Origin: Nitrospirota bacterium
GTDB taxonomy: Bacteria; JACPQY01
Length of the DNA stretch: 64,000 bases
Reading direction: 5' to 3'
Assembly: GCA_016190245.1 (NCBI GenBank)
Contig: JACPQY010000085.1
Location: 68,861 to 132,860, forward strand
Position 1 is the first letter of the stretch. Each line of letters begins with the position of its first letter. Made by a program: the position numbers and the translations under genes. Under the pieces are notes generated by a model. It saw only the letters and a list, made by a program, of their open reading frames with translations. It ran no database searches and was not told where the DNA came from. This document shows, piece by piece, positions 35,412 through 43,093 of this stretch.

Positions 35412-36194
35412 ATGAAGTCGCCGTCGACCAAGCCGAGACAAACGGCCCCACCGAACAGTTTCCACACCGAGGTCCGCGAGGCCCTCGAGCGGAAAGCACA
35501 CCGCCGCGTGAAGGAGTCCTACGAGAGGTATTTCAAGGGGGCGGTGCAATTCGTCGGTGTGCGCACGCCCGCCGTGCGCGCAGTCGAACGAGCGATGAAG
35601 CCGCACTTCTTGCGTCTGACCGTTCCTGAAGCCAGCCGCGAGGCATTGGCCCTGCTCGCGTCTCCATTCATGGAGGAAAGGCAGATCGCTGTGAGCCTCT
35701 TGCGCTCCATGGCAAAGAGTCTATCGAACGATTTTCTGGACCGCTTGGAGCCGCTCTTTGACGGCACAGTGAAGGATTGGGGCTCGTGCGACGGCGTTGC
35801 GGGGCGCGTCCTGCGCCATCTGCTCAAGCGCGATCCCAAGTTCCTCTATCGTGTGATCTCATGGAGCACGTCGCGCAACCTCTGGCGCCAACGGGCCTCG
35901 GCGGTGGCCTTCGTCAACGAGGCCCGCCACGGCCGCTACAACAAGGAAATCCTGACGGTGTGCGAAAACATCGTGGGGAATCCCGAGAGGTTCGTTCAAC
36001 TCGGTCTGGGATGGGTGCTTCGGGAGCTCTTCCTCGCGAACCGCGATCTTGCCCTTGGGTTCCTCGCCGCGCACTACCCTCAGATCAGCCGGGAGGGGCT
36101 GCGTTACGCCATCGAGAAGATGCCGGTCTCGCTGCGCGAGCGAATCTTGACGGAACACGCGAAGGCGCAGCGATCGGGCACCGGAAGGCGCTGA
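35412..36194 (+). CDS. DNA alkylation repair (AlkD-like HEAT repeat) protein
   Basis: About 260 aa from ATG 35412 (an upstream TTG at 35385 is possible). EVREALERKAHRRVKESYERYFKGAVQFVGVRTPAVRAVER, DRLEPLFDGTVKDWGSCDGVAGRVL and ISWSTSRNLWRQRASAVAFV match the AlkD family: a HEAT-repeat superhelix that removes positively charged alkylated bases. The DWGSCD motif carries the conserved Trp-Asp. The ATG has no strong ribosome site. It is convergent with the acyl-CoA carboxylase gene, only 18 bases apart. Confidence 0.8.
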   Translation: MKSPSTKPRQTAPPNSFHTEVREALERKAHRRVKESYERYFKGAVQFVGVRTPAVRAVERAMKPHFLRLTVPEASREALALLASPFMEERQIAVSLLRSMAKSLSNDFLDRLEPLFDGTVKDWGSCDGVAGRVLRHLLKRDPKFLYRVISWSTSRNLWRQRASAVAFVNEARHGRYNKEILTVCENIVGNPERFVQLGLGWVLRELFLANRDLALGFLAAHYPQISREGLRYAIEKMPVSLRERILTEHAKAQRSGTGRR

Positions 36195-36212
36195 ACAGGC
36201 AGCGCCCCGCGC

Positions 36213-37796
36213 TCAGACCGGGAAGACGCCGTGGCGCTTGGGCGGGCGCTCGATCTGCTTGTCCCACGCCAGTTCGAGCATCCGGGCGATCGCGAGCCGC
36301 GTTTCCCGGGGGTCGATCACATCGTCAATCATCGCCTGGCGGGCGGGCAGGAAGGGGTGAATGTTCTTCTTGATCTCTTCGATGAGCGCCTGTTTCATGG
36401 CCTCCGGGTTGTCGCTGGCCTCCAGACCCTTGCGCGCGAAGATGCTCACGAAGCCCTCGGGCCCCATGAGGGCGATCTCCGCCGTGGGCCACGCCGCGAT
36501 GTAGTCCGGCTCGTAGGCGCGACCGTTCATCACAAAGTAGCCCGCGCCGTAGGCCTTGCGGATCACGATCGTGATCTTGGGCACCGTCGCCGAGGCCACG
36601 GCGTGAAGCATCTTGGAGCCGTGACGGATAATGCCCTCCTTCTCGACTTTCGATCCCACCATGAAGCCCGGCACGTCCACGAGGAAAACGAGCGGGATGC
36701 GGAAGGCATCGCAGAGCCCGACGAATCGCGCGGCTTTGTCGGCGCTGTCGTTGTCCAGCACGCCGCCGAAGTACATCGGGTTGTTGGCCACGATGCCCGC
36801 GGGCCGGCCGCCGAACCGGGCCAGACACGTCACGAGGCTACGCGCCCACTTGGGCTTCATTTCGAAATACTTCCCGTGGTCGGCAATCATGCCGATGAGC
36901 CGCTTCATGTCGTAGGCGCGGCGCGGGTTCTCCGGGACGATCGTGAGGAGCCCTTCCTCGCGGCGGTCCACGGGGTCGTCGCACGGAACCACCGGCGGGA
37001 CTTCATCGCAGAAGGAGGGGAAGTAGGAGAGATAGTCACGGATGACCTTCATGCACGCCTCGTCGTTTTCCACTTCGAGGTCGCCCACGCCGCTGAGCTC
37101 GCAGTGGACTTTCGAGCCGCCCATTTCCTCTTCGGTGACGTCCTCGCCGATCGCGGCCTTCACGAGATACCGGCCGCCGAGGGCCATCGAACTGGTCCCT
37201 TTCACCATGGGCACGAAGTCGGCCAGGCCCGGCAGATAGGCCGTGCCCGCGGCGCCCGGTCCGACCATCGCGCAGACCTGCGGGACCACGCCGCTCATCA
37301 CAACCTGCTCGCGGAAGAGATACCCCATGCCGGCGAACAGCGAGGCCTGCTCGTGCCCCCCCCCCGACTCGTGGATCCGCGCGCCGGCGGAATCGCACAG
37401 CCAGATGATCGGCATCCGCCACTTGAGCGTCATCTCACGCAGGCGGGTCACTTTGGTCTCACCGGTCACCCCGATAGACCCCCCGAGGACGGTGAAGTCA
37501 TACGCCGCCACGCCCACCCTTCTTCCCTCGATCTTGCCGTAGCCGGTCACGACGCCGTCCGCCGCTCCACGCACGTCCCGGCCGGGCAGAACCTTGAGCT
37601 CGGGATACGGCTCGGCGAGGATGCCGAATTCCACGAAGCTGCCCGGGTCGAGCAGAAGGTCGATCCTCTCCCGGGCGGTGAGCTTCCCTTTCGCGTGCTG
37701 TTTGGTGACTTTCTCGGGCCCACCCATCTCTTTGGCCCGGGCCCGCTTGCTCTCGATCTCAGCGACAAGGTCTTTCATCGTGGCCATGGCTCTCAT
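36213..37796 (-). CDS. pccB: Propionyl-/acyl-CoA carboxylase carboxyltransferase (beta) subunit
   Basis: 527 aa, normal length. It shows the carboxyltransferase pattern: KGKLTARERIDLLLDPGSF, YDFTVLGGSIGVTGETKVTRL, CDSAGARIHESGG, then IVANNPMYFGGVLDNDSADKAARFV, PLVFLVDVPGFMVGSKVEKEGIIRHG, and GAGYFVMNGRAYEPDYIAAWP with IDDVIDPRETR at the end. It transfers CO2 from biotin to propionyl-CoA, giving methylmalonyl-CoA, the step needed to recycle propionyl-CoA released by malyl-CoA lyase. The biotin carboxylase/carrier subunit is not in the window. The start overlaps the stop of the methyltransferase gene by four bases. Confidence 0.9.
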   Translation of the reverse strand: MRAMATMKDLVAEIESKRARAKEMGGPEKVTKQHAKGKLTARERIDLLLDPGSFVEFGILAEPYPELKVLPGRDVRGAADGVVTGYGKIEGRRVGVAAYDFTVLGGSIGVTGETKVTRLREMTLKWRMPIIWLCDSAGARIHESGGGHEQASLFAGMGYLFREQVVMSGVVPQVCAMVGPGAAGTAYLPGLADFVPMVKGTSSMALGGRYLVKAAIGEDVTEEEMGGSKVHCELSGVGDLEVENDEACMKVIRDYLSYFPSFCDEVPPVVPCDDPVDRREEGLLTIVPENPRRAYDMKRLIGMIADHGKYFEMKPKWARSLVTCLARFGGRPAGIVANNPMYFGGVLDNDSADKAARFVGLCDAFRIPLVFLVDVPGFMVGSKVEKEGIIRHGSKMLHAVASATVPKITIVIRKAYGAGYFVMNGRAYEPDYIAAWPTAEIALMGPEGFVSIFARKGLEASDNPEAMKQALIEEIKKNIHPFLPARQAMIDDVIDPRETRLAIARMLELAWDKQIERPPKRHGVFPV

Positions 37797-38527
37797 TCGC
37801 TCCCGTCTGCCGGAATTCGGCCACGCTTCGGTCGGTCGCCGCCCCGCGCGCCGGCCTTGCGGCCGAGCATGACCAGCGCGGGCGTTCCGTCGAGTCGCCG
37901 CGCCTCGGCTTCGGCCAAGGGGAGACCCGCCAGAAGGGCGCGCGCATCATCGAGATCGGGACCGTAGCCCGCCACTCCCATGCGGAAGGCGATCACCGCC
38001 AGACCTTTTATCACAGCCGGTACACGGTAACGCCCGACGAACCGCCGGGCATCATCCAGCTTGCAACCGCGGTCGGCCTCGAGGACCATGAGCCGTCCCC
38101 CGCGGCGCAGCACCCTCACGCACTCCGCCATGCCGCGCTCTTGGTCGGGCCAGTGCTTTATGGAGGCGATGCTGTAGACCCCGTCAAAAGTCTCGTCGGG
38201 AAACGGCAGATCGAGGGCGGAGGCGCGGACCACACGGACCCGACCGTCGCAACCCCGCGTCCGACGCGTGACCCGCTTCACCTGCCCCCACGAGAGGTCC
38301 AGGCCGGTGATCTGCAAACCTGGATTTCGAGAGGCGATGTCCGCAGTAATCTGGCCCCCGCCGCAGCCCACCTCGAGGAGGTGTCCACGCGGAGGAATCA
38401 TCTGTGCGAAATCGGCATCCCTTTCCTTCTTCAGGTCGAGCACCGCGGGAGCGATGAACCGATCATAGAACCACGCCTCCCAAGCCGAGTACGGCGCAGT
38501 GATGTCGAACGATCCGCTACCGATCAT
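37793..38527 (-). CDS. Class I SAM-dependent methyltransferase
   Basis: 244 aa from ATG 38527; a farther upstream start is possible but less likely. HLLEVGCGGGQITADIASRNPGLQITGLDLSWGQV is motif I with the acidic loop. RVVRASALDLPFPDETFDGVYSIASIKHWPDQERGMAECVRVLRRGGRLMVLE is motifs II-III of the UbiE/methyltransf_11 type. The substrate is unknown. It is translationally coupled to pccB (four-base overlap), which suggests a role connected to that operon, but no specific reaction can be inferred. Confidence 0.82.
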   Translation of the reverse strand: MIGSGSFDITAPYSAWEAWFYDRFIAPAVLDLKKERDADFAQMIPPRGHLLEVGCGGGQITADIASRNPGLQITGLDLSWGQVKRVTRRTRGCDGRVRVVRASALDLPFPDETFDGVYSIASIKHWPDQERGMAECVRVLRRGGRLMVLEADRGCKLDDARRFVGRYRVPAVIKGLAVIAFRMGVAGYGPDLDDARALLAGLPLAEAEARRLDGTPALVMLGRKAGARGGDRPKRGRIPADGSE

Positions 38528-38695
38528 GATGGCCCTCCAGTCCCGACCCACGGCGCCCATTGTATACGCCAAGCGCTCGACAAGGTCCAACCCCAAGCCG
38601 AGCCCACCACCCACCACCAAAGAGTCCACCCGCCCATTGAGGGACTACCGGGGTTGACATGACCCGACCGATTCGCTAATCCAAGAAACAGTCTA

Positions 38696-40366
38696 ATGGG
38701 GATCACGGGAGGTCTCGACGAAGCGCTCCGCGCGGCCGAAAGCGCCTGCCGGGAGGCCCTCGCCCACCTGGCGCGGCTGACGGCCAAGAACGGCGAGGTA
38801 TCCAACCAGGAACTCGATCGGCACCAGATTGCGGCGTACGACCTTGCCTTCCTCATGGCCGAACTCCACGCCACGGGTCACCTCCGACGCCACGCGGGTC
38901 GCCTGCGCGAACTTCGGGCCGACGGAAATTTCGAGACCGCGATGGCAGACACCATGGCCGCCGAGACTGTGCACGACATCCGATCGAAGTTGAGCGGCCG
39001 TCCCCAGAGCTTCGGTCCCGCGGCTGCCAAAGCGATCGATGAACTTTCCAAGGCCCCACTCTCAAGCGCCGTGGCCGAGGCCCAGGACCCCTCCCGCTAC
39101 ACGGCCCTCGCCATCGAGATCCGCCGACGGGGCGACGGCGGAACGTACGGCCTGTCGGAGGAACAGCAGCTCATGCGCGACTCCTTCCGGCGTTTCGCCG
39201 AAACGAAGGTCCGGCCCGTGGCCGAGAAAACCCACCGCGAGGACCACCTGATTCCGGAATCCATCATTGCAGAGCTTTCCGAGATGGGCTGCTTCGGCCT
39301 CTCCATTCCCCAGCGCTTCGGGGGGTTCCAGAGCGATGAGAAACCGGACAACATGGGCATGGTGATCGTGACCGAGGAGTTGTCGAGGGGATCTCTCGGC
39401 GTGGCCGGCAGTCTGATCACGCGCCCCGAGATCCTGGCCAAGGCCCTCCTCAAGGGCGGCACCGCGGAGCAGAAGGAAAAGTGGCTGCCGCAGATGGCCG
39501 CCGGAAAGAAGATGGTCGCGGTAGGCGTGACGGAGCCGGATTTCGGATCGGACGTGGCGGGGATGAAATGCTCCGCGACTCGCGCGAAGGGTGGGTGGCT
39601 CCTCGACGGCGCCAAGACGTGGTGCACCTTCGCGGGACGGGCCGAGCTCATCATGGTGCTTGCGCGGACGGATCCCGACCTCTCGAAAAAACACCGCGGG
39701 CTCTCCGTTTTCGTGGTCGAAAAGCCGCCGTTCGAAGGCCACAACTTCGAGCACCGGCAGGAGGGCGGCGGACGCCTCGCGGGCCGCGCGATCGGGACGA
39801 TCGGGTACCGCGGGATGCATTCGTACGAACTCCACTTCGAGAACTTCCTCGTTCCCGAGGACGCGCTCGTCGGCGGCGAGCAGGGGCTCGGCAAGGGCTT
39901 CTATCTCCAGATGGAAGGTTTTGCCGGCGGACGCCTCCAGACCGCGGCCCGCGCCAACGGCGTGATGCAGGCCGCCTTCGAGAAGGCGCTCGCCTATGCC
40001 CAGGAGCGCAAGGTCTTCGGCCGACCGATCCTGGACTTCCCGCTCACGCAGCACAAGCTTGCGCGGATGGCCATGCTGATTCAAGCCTCCCGTCAATTCA
40101 CGTACGCCGTCGCGCGGATGTTCGACGAGGGGAAGGGGCAGATGGAGGGCTCAACGGTGAAGTTCTTCGCATCCAAGATCGCCGAGTGGGTCTGCCGCGA
40201 GGCCATGCAGATCCACGGAGGCATGGGCTACGCAGAGGAGTACGACGTGTCGAGGTATTTCGTGGACGCGCGCGTGTTCTCCATCTTCGAGGGCGCAGAG
40301 GAGGTGCTGGCCCTCCGCGTGGTCGCGCGGTCGCTCATCGAACAAGCCGCCAAGGAGGCCGCATGA
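38696..40366 (+). CDS. mcd: (2S)-methylsuccinyl-CoA dehydrogenase-like acyl-CoA dehydrogenase
   Basis: 556 aa. Ordinary acyl-CoA dehydrogenases are near 380 aa. This one has a 160-residue helical N-terminal extension, as in methylsuccinyl-CoA dehydrogenase of the ethylmalonyl-CoA pathway. The core (residues about 160-556) has EEQQLMRDSFRRFAETKVRP, MVAVGVTEPDFGSDVAGMKC, GWLLDGAKTWCTFAGRA, GRLQTAARANGVMQAAFEKALAYAQERKVFGRPI and MQIHGGMGYAEEYDVSRYFVDARVFSIFEGAEE, where the family acid at the end is Glu. It oxidises methylsuccinyl-CoA to mesaconyl-CoA using FAD and passes electrons to Etf. The stop overlaps the next start by four bases. A TTGACA at 38654 may be its -35 box. Confidence 0.87.
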   Translation: MGITGGLDEALRAAESACREALAHLARLTAKNGEVSNQELDRHQIAAYDLAFLMAELHATGHLRRHAGRLRELRADGNFETAMADTMAAETVHDIRSKLSGRPQSFGPAAAKAIDELSKAPLSSAVAEAQDPSRYTALAIEIRRRGDGGTYGLSEEQQLMRDSFRRFAETKVRPVAEKTHREDHLIPESIIAELSEMGCFGLSIPQRFGGFQSDEKPDNMGMVIVTEELSRGSLGVAGSLITRPEILAKALLKGGTAEQKEKWLPQMAAGKKMVAVGVTEPDFGSDVAGMKCSATRAKGGWLLDGAKTWCTFAGRAELIMVLARTDPDLSKKHRGLSVFVVEKPPFEGHNFEHRQEGGGRLAGRAIGTIGYRGMHSYELHFENFLVPEDALVGGEQGLGKGFYLQMEGFAGGRLQTAARANGVMQAAFEKALAYAQERKVFGRPILDFPLTQHKLARMAMLIQASRQFTYAVARMFDEGKGQMEGSTVKFFASKIAEWVCREAMQIHGGMGYAEEYDVSRYFVDARVFSIFEGAEEVLALRVVARSLIEQAAKEAA

Positions 40367-41643
40367 AACCGGAAATCGTCGTCCCGTGCATCCCCCAAGA
40401 GGAACGAGGCCCCGCCCTGCCCGCCCAGATCGGCCCCAACGTAAGGGAGCCACAGTATGGCCGCTACCTCGCGGATTTCCTGGAAGGCGAGGTCTTCGAG
40501 CACCCTCGCGGGATCACCCTCACGCCGGCGTTTTGCCAGGACTTCGCCGCAACCTTCATGGAGACGAACCCCATCTACCTGAATGACGAATTCGCGCGCA
40601 CGCACGGCTTCGAGCGGCGGCCGGCTTCTCCCCTCCTCACGCTCAATCTGGCGCTGAGCCTCGGCGTGCAGAACGATTCCGAAAAAGCCATCGCGCATCT
40701 GGGCTATTACAACGTTCTCTTCCTGCGCCCGGCCTATCCCGGCGACACGATCCGCTCGCTCACGAAAGTGCTCAAGCGCCAGGAGCGGGGCGAGGGGAAA
40801 CCGGGGATCGTCAGCGTGCGGACGATCGGCCTCAACCAGCGCGAGGAAGTGGTGGTCCAGTACGATCGGAAGATCATGATTCCTGCAGGCGGGAGTCGGG
40901 ATACTCGCCCTTCTGGCGCGGCCTTCCTGGCCGCTCGGGAGGGGGCGAGTACCGCCTGCCTGCCGCGGCTCGGCGCAGGCACGGCGCCGTCCCTGGCTGG
41001 GTCGGCAGTCGGCAGTGGGCGGAAGGCGGTCCGCTTTCCGGAAGAAGGCAAAGCAAGCATTCACCTGCCCAAACCGAACGGGGCGTATCCAGCGAACCTC
41101 ACCGGCCCAAATACGTACTTCGAGGATTTCGCGGTGGGCGAGATCATCGTTCACGCCAATGGCCGCACCATCACGGACGAACACTATGGCTGGACGTACA
41201 AGCTGGGCAACACTCATCCGCTGCACTACGACAAACTTTACAGTGCGGGACGCGGCGGGCCGCTCAGCGGCGAGCCGGTGGTGTACGGCGGACTCGTCTT
41301 CGCCTGGCTGGCAGGACTCGCGAGCCGGGACACCGAGGAGAACGCGCTCTGGGATTTCGGCTACACCGAGGGCTACCACACGCAGCCGTCGGTCTCGGGC
41401 GACACGGTCTCCGCCCTCTCGCGCGTGCTGCACAAGGAGGACGGACCACCGGGGCTTCACGCGGGCGTCGTGACGTTCCAACTCATCGGCGTGAAGGGGC
41501 TGAAAGCGAAGGATGCGCTCGCGAAATACGGCCCCGATCTGTTCCTCAAAGAAAACGACAAGAAGGACAAAGGCAAAGAGAAGATCTCGGAAAAGATTTT
41601 CGAGATCGAACGCCGGCTTCTCATTAAGAAGCGGCCGACCTGA
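40363..41643 (+). CDS. mch: Mesaconyl-CoA hydratase (double MaoC domain) with in-frame repeat insertion
   Basis: 426 aa from ATG 40363, overlapping the dehydrogenase stop. Two hot-dog domains are visible: an N-terminal one ([41 protein letters not shown]) and a C-terminal one ([58 protein letters not shown]). The second carries the Asp/His pair of MaoC hydratases. The known enzyme is about 340-350 aa; the excess is an Arg/Gly/Ala-rich linker near residues 178-230 encoded by repeat-like DNA. It hydrates mesaconyl-CoA to beta-methylmalyl-CoA. It lies between mcd and ccr in one operon. Confidence 0.84.
   Translation: MKPEIVVPCIPQEERGPALPAQIGPNVREPQYGRYLADFLEGEVFEHPRGITLTPAFCQDFAATFMETNPIYLNDEFARTHGFERRPASPLLTLNLALSLGVQNDSEKAIAHLGYYNVLFLRPAYPGDTIRSLTKVLKRQERGEGKPGIVSVRTIGLNQREEVVVQYDRKIMIPAGGSRDTRPSGAAFLAAREGASTACLPRLGAGTAPSLAGSAVGSGRKAVRFPEEGKASIHLPKPNGAYPANLTGPNTYFEDFAVGEIIVHANGRTITDEHYGWTYKLGNTHPLHYDKLYSAGRGGPLSGEPVVYGGLVFAWLAGLASRDTEENALWDFGYTEGYHTQPSVSGDTVSALSRVLHKEDGPPGLHAGVVTFQLIGVKGLKAKDALAKYGPDLFLKENDKKDKGKEKISEKIFEIERRLLIKKRPT
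40885..41045. repeat. Repeat-like DNA inserted in frame in mch
   Basis: CGGGAGTCGGGATACTCGCCC, CTGCCTGCCGCGGCTCGGCGCAGGCACGGCGCCG and GTCGGCAGTCGGCAGTGGGCGG resemble dispersed repeat units elsewhere (42925-42960). Edges are approximate and only the linker between the two MaoC domains is affected. Confidence 0.5.
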
Positions 41644-41657
41644 GGAGACGCGCCACC

Positions 41658-42923
41658 ATGTCCACCCCTGCCCTTCAAGTCGTAAAGGAGATCTACGAGG
41701 TCGGCGAATCGCCGCCCCTTGGCTGCGTGCCCCGGGAGATGTACGCCCACGTCATTCGGTCCTCCCGATTCGGCGAGCCGAAGACGGCCTTCCAAGTCGA
41801 ACGGATCGCCGTGCCCGAGCCGAAGCCCAACGAAGTGCTCGTGTACGTCATGGCGGCCGGCATCAACTACAACAACGTCTGGGCCGCACGGGGGGTCCCC
41901 GTGGACGTGATCAAGGCCCGGCAGAAGCAGGGCGATCCCAACGATTTCCACATCGGCGGGAGCGACGCGTCCGGAATCGTCTGGGCCGTGGGTTCGGAGG
42001 TGAGGAACGTCAAGGTCGGTGATCCCGTCGTGATCCACTGCGGCTCATGGGACCCGCAGGACCCGTTCATCGTCGAGGGCGGCGATCCGATGCTGAGTTC
42101 GAGTCAGCTCATCTGGGGCTACGAAACCAACTGGGGCAGCTTTGCCCAGTTCACGCTCGTTCAGGCCCACCAATGCCTCCCCAAACCACCGGCCCTCACG
42201 TGGGAGGCCGCGGCGGCGTACATGCTGGTGGGGGCCACGGCGTATCGGATGCTCCGCGGCTGGCCTCCGCACACCGTGCAGAGAAACGACGCCGTTCTCG
42301 TCTGGGGCGCCGCAGGAGGGCTCGGCTCGATGGCCGTTCAAATCGTGAAGGCCTTCGGGGGCATCCCGGTCGGAGTCGTTTCCGGAGAGGACAAGTTCGA
42401 CTACTGCATCAAGCTCGGCGCGAAGGGGTGCATCAACCGGAAGCGCTTTTCTCACTGGGGCATGCCTCCGCATTGGAAAGACACCGAGGGACAGGCCAGG
42501 TGGTGCGAGGGCGCGCGCGCATTCGGCAAGGCGATCTGGAACGTGGTGGGCGAGCGCCGCAACCCCCGCATCGTCTTCGAGCACCCTGGGGAGGACACCG
42601 TCCCCACCTCCATGTTCGTCTGCGACACCGGCGGGATGGTCGTGATCTGTGCCGGCACCACGGGGTACAGCGCCGTCTCGGATCTGCGCTACCTCTGGAT
42701 GCGCCAGAAGCGGTTCCAAGGCTCCCACTTCGCGAACGACGACCAGTGCGCCGCGCTCAACCACCTCGTCGCCCAGGGCGTGGTGGACCCGTGCCTCTCG
42801 CGGACCTTCACCTTCGACGAGATCCCGCTTGCGCACCAACTCATGCACGAGAACAAACACCCCAGCGGCAACATGGCCGCCCTCGTGGGCGCGCCGCGGC
42901 CGGGCATGAGGGACGTGGGGTGA
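41658..42923 (+). CDS. ccr: Crotonyl-CoA carboxylase/reductase
   Basis: 421 aa, MDR-superfamily, with the GAGGAGACG ribosome site at normal distance. [80 protein letters not shown] and [15 protein letters not shown] are characteristic of Ccr (NNVWA and GSDASG are diagnostic), and the length matches. It reductively carboxylates crotonyl-CoA to ethylmalonyl-CoA with NADPH and CO2, the signature reaction of the ethylmalonyl-CoA pathway. It sits 14 bases after mch. Polyketide-linked homologues exist, but the neighbours argue for central metabolism. Confidence 0.93.
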   Translation: MSTPALQVVKEIYEVGESPPLGCVPREMYAHVIRSSRFGEPKTAFQVERIAVPEPKPNEVLVYVMAAGINYNNVWAARGVPVDVIKARQKQGDPNDFHIGGSDASGIVWAVGSEVRNVKVGDPVVIHCGSWDPQDPFIVEGGDPMLSSSQLIWGYETNWGSFAQFTLVQAHQCLPKPPALTWEAAAAYMLVGATAYRMLRGWPPHTVQRNDAVLVWGAAGGLGSMAVQIVKAFGGIPVGVVSGEDKFDYCIKLGAKGCINRKRFSHWGMPPHWKDTEGQARWCEGARAFGKAIWNVVGERRNPRIVFEHPGEDTVPTSMFVCDTGGMVVICAGTTGYSAVSDLRYLWMRQKRFQGSHFANDDQCAALNHLVAQGVVDPCLSRTFTFDEIPLAHQLMHENKHPSGNMAALVGAPRPGMRDVG

Positions 42924-43080
42924 GATCGGCAGTCGAGAGTCGGCAGTAGGCAGTCGGGAGTCAGCCGTCCACAGTCCATCTCCGATCGTGCGTCGTCGAT
43001 AGTCCATCGTCCATGGTCGATCGTCCATAGTCCGTTGTCGTTACGCCCGGCCTGACCTTGTCCCTTCCAACGCCCGCGGG
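42924..43080. repeat. Degenerate short repeats between ccr and ecm
   Basis: Units such as GTCGGCAGT, GTCGATAGTCCATCGTCC and GTCCATAGTCCG recur imperfectly; the block ends at the -10 box of the next gene. Confidence 0.6.
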
Positions 43081-43081
43081 G

Positions 43082-43087
43082 TACAAT
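43082..43087 (+). promoter_or_regulatory. -10 box (TACAAT) for a leaderless mRNA
   Basis: TACAAT, then GACCTC, then the GTG of ecm at 43094. A TTGTCC lies 18 bases upstream as a possible -35 box. Confidence 0.55.
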
Positions 43088-43093
43088 GACCTC

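Noticed and set aside
36231-37967. 578-codon plus-strand frame
   Set aside because: Antisense of pccB and the methyltransferase gene, both with complete family motifs.
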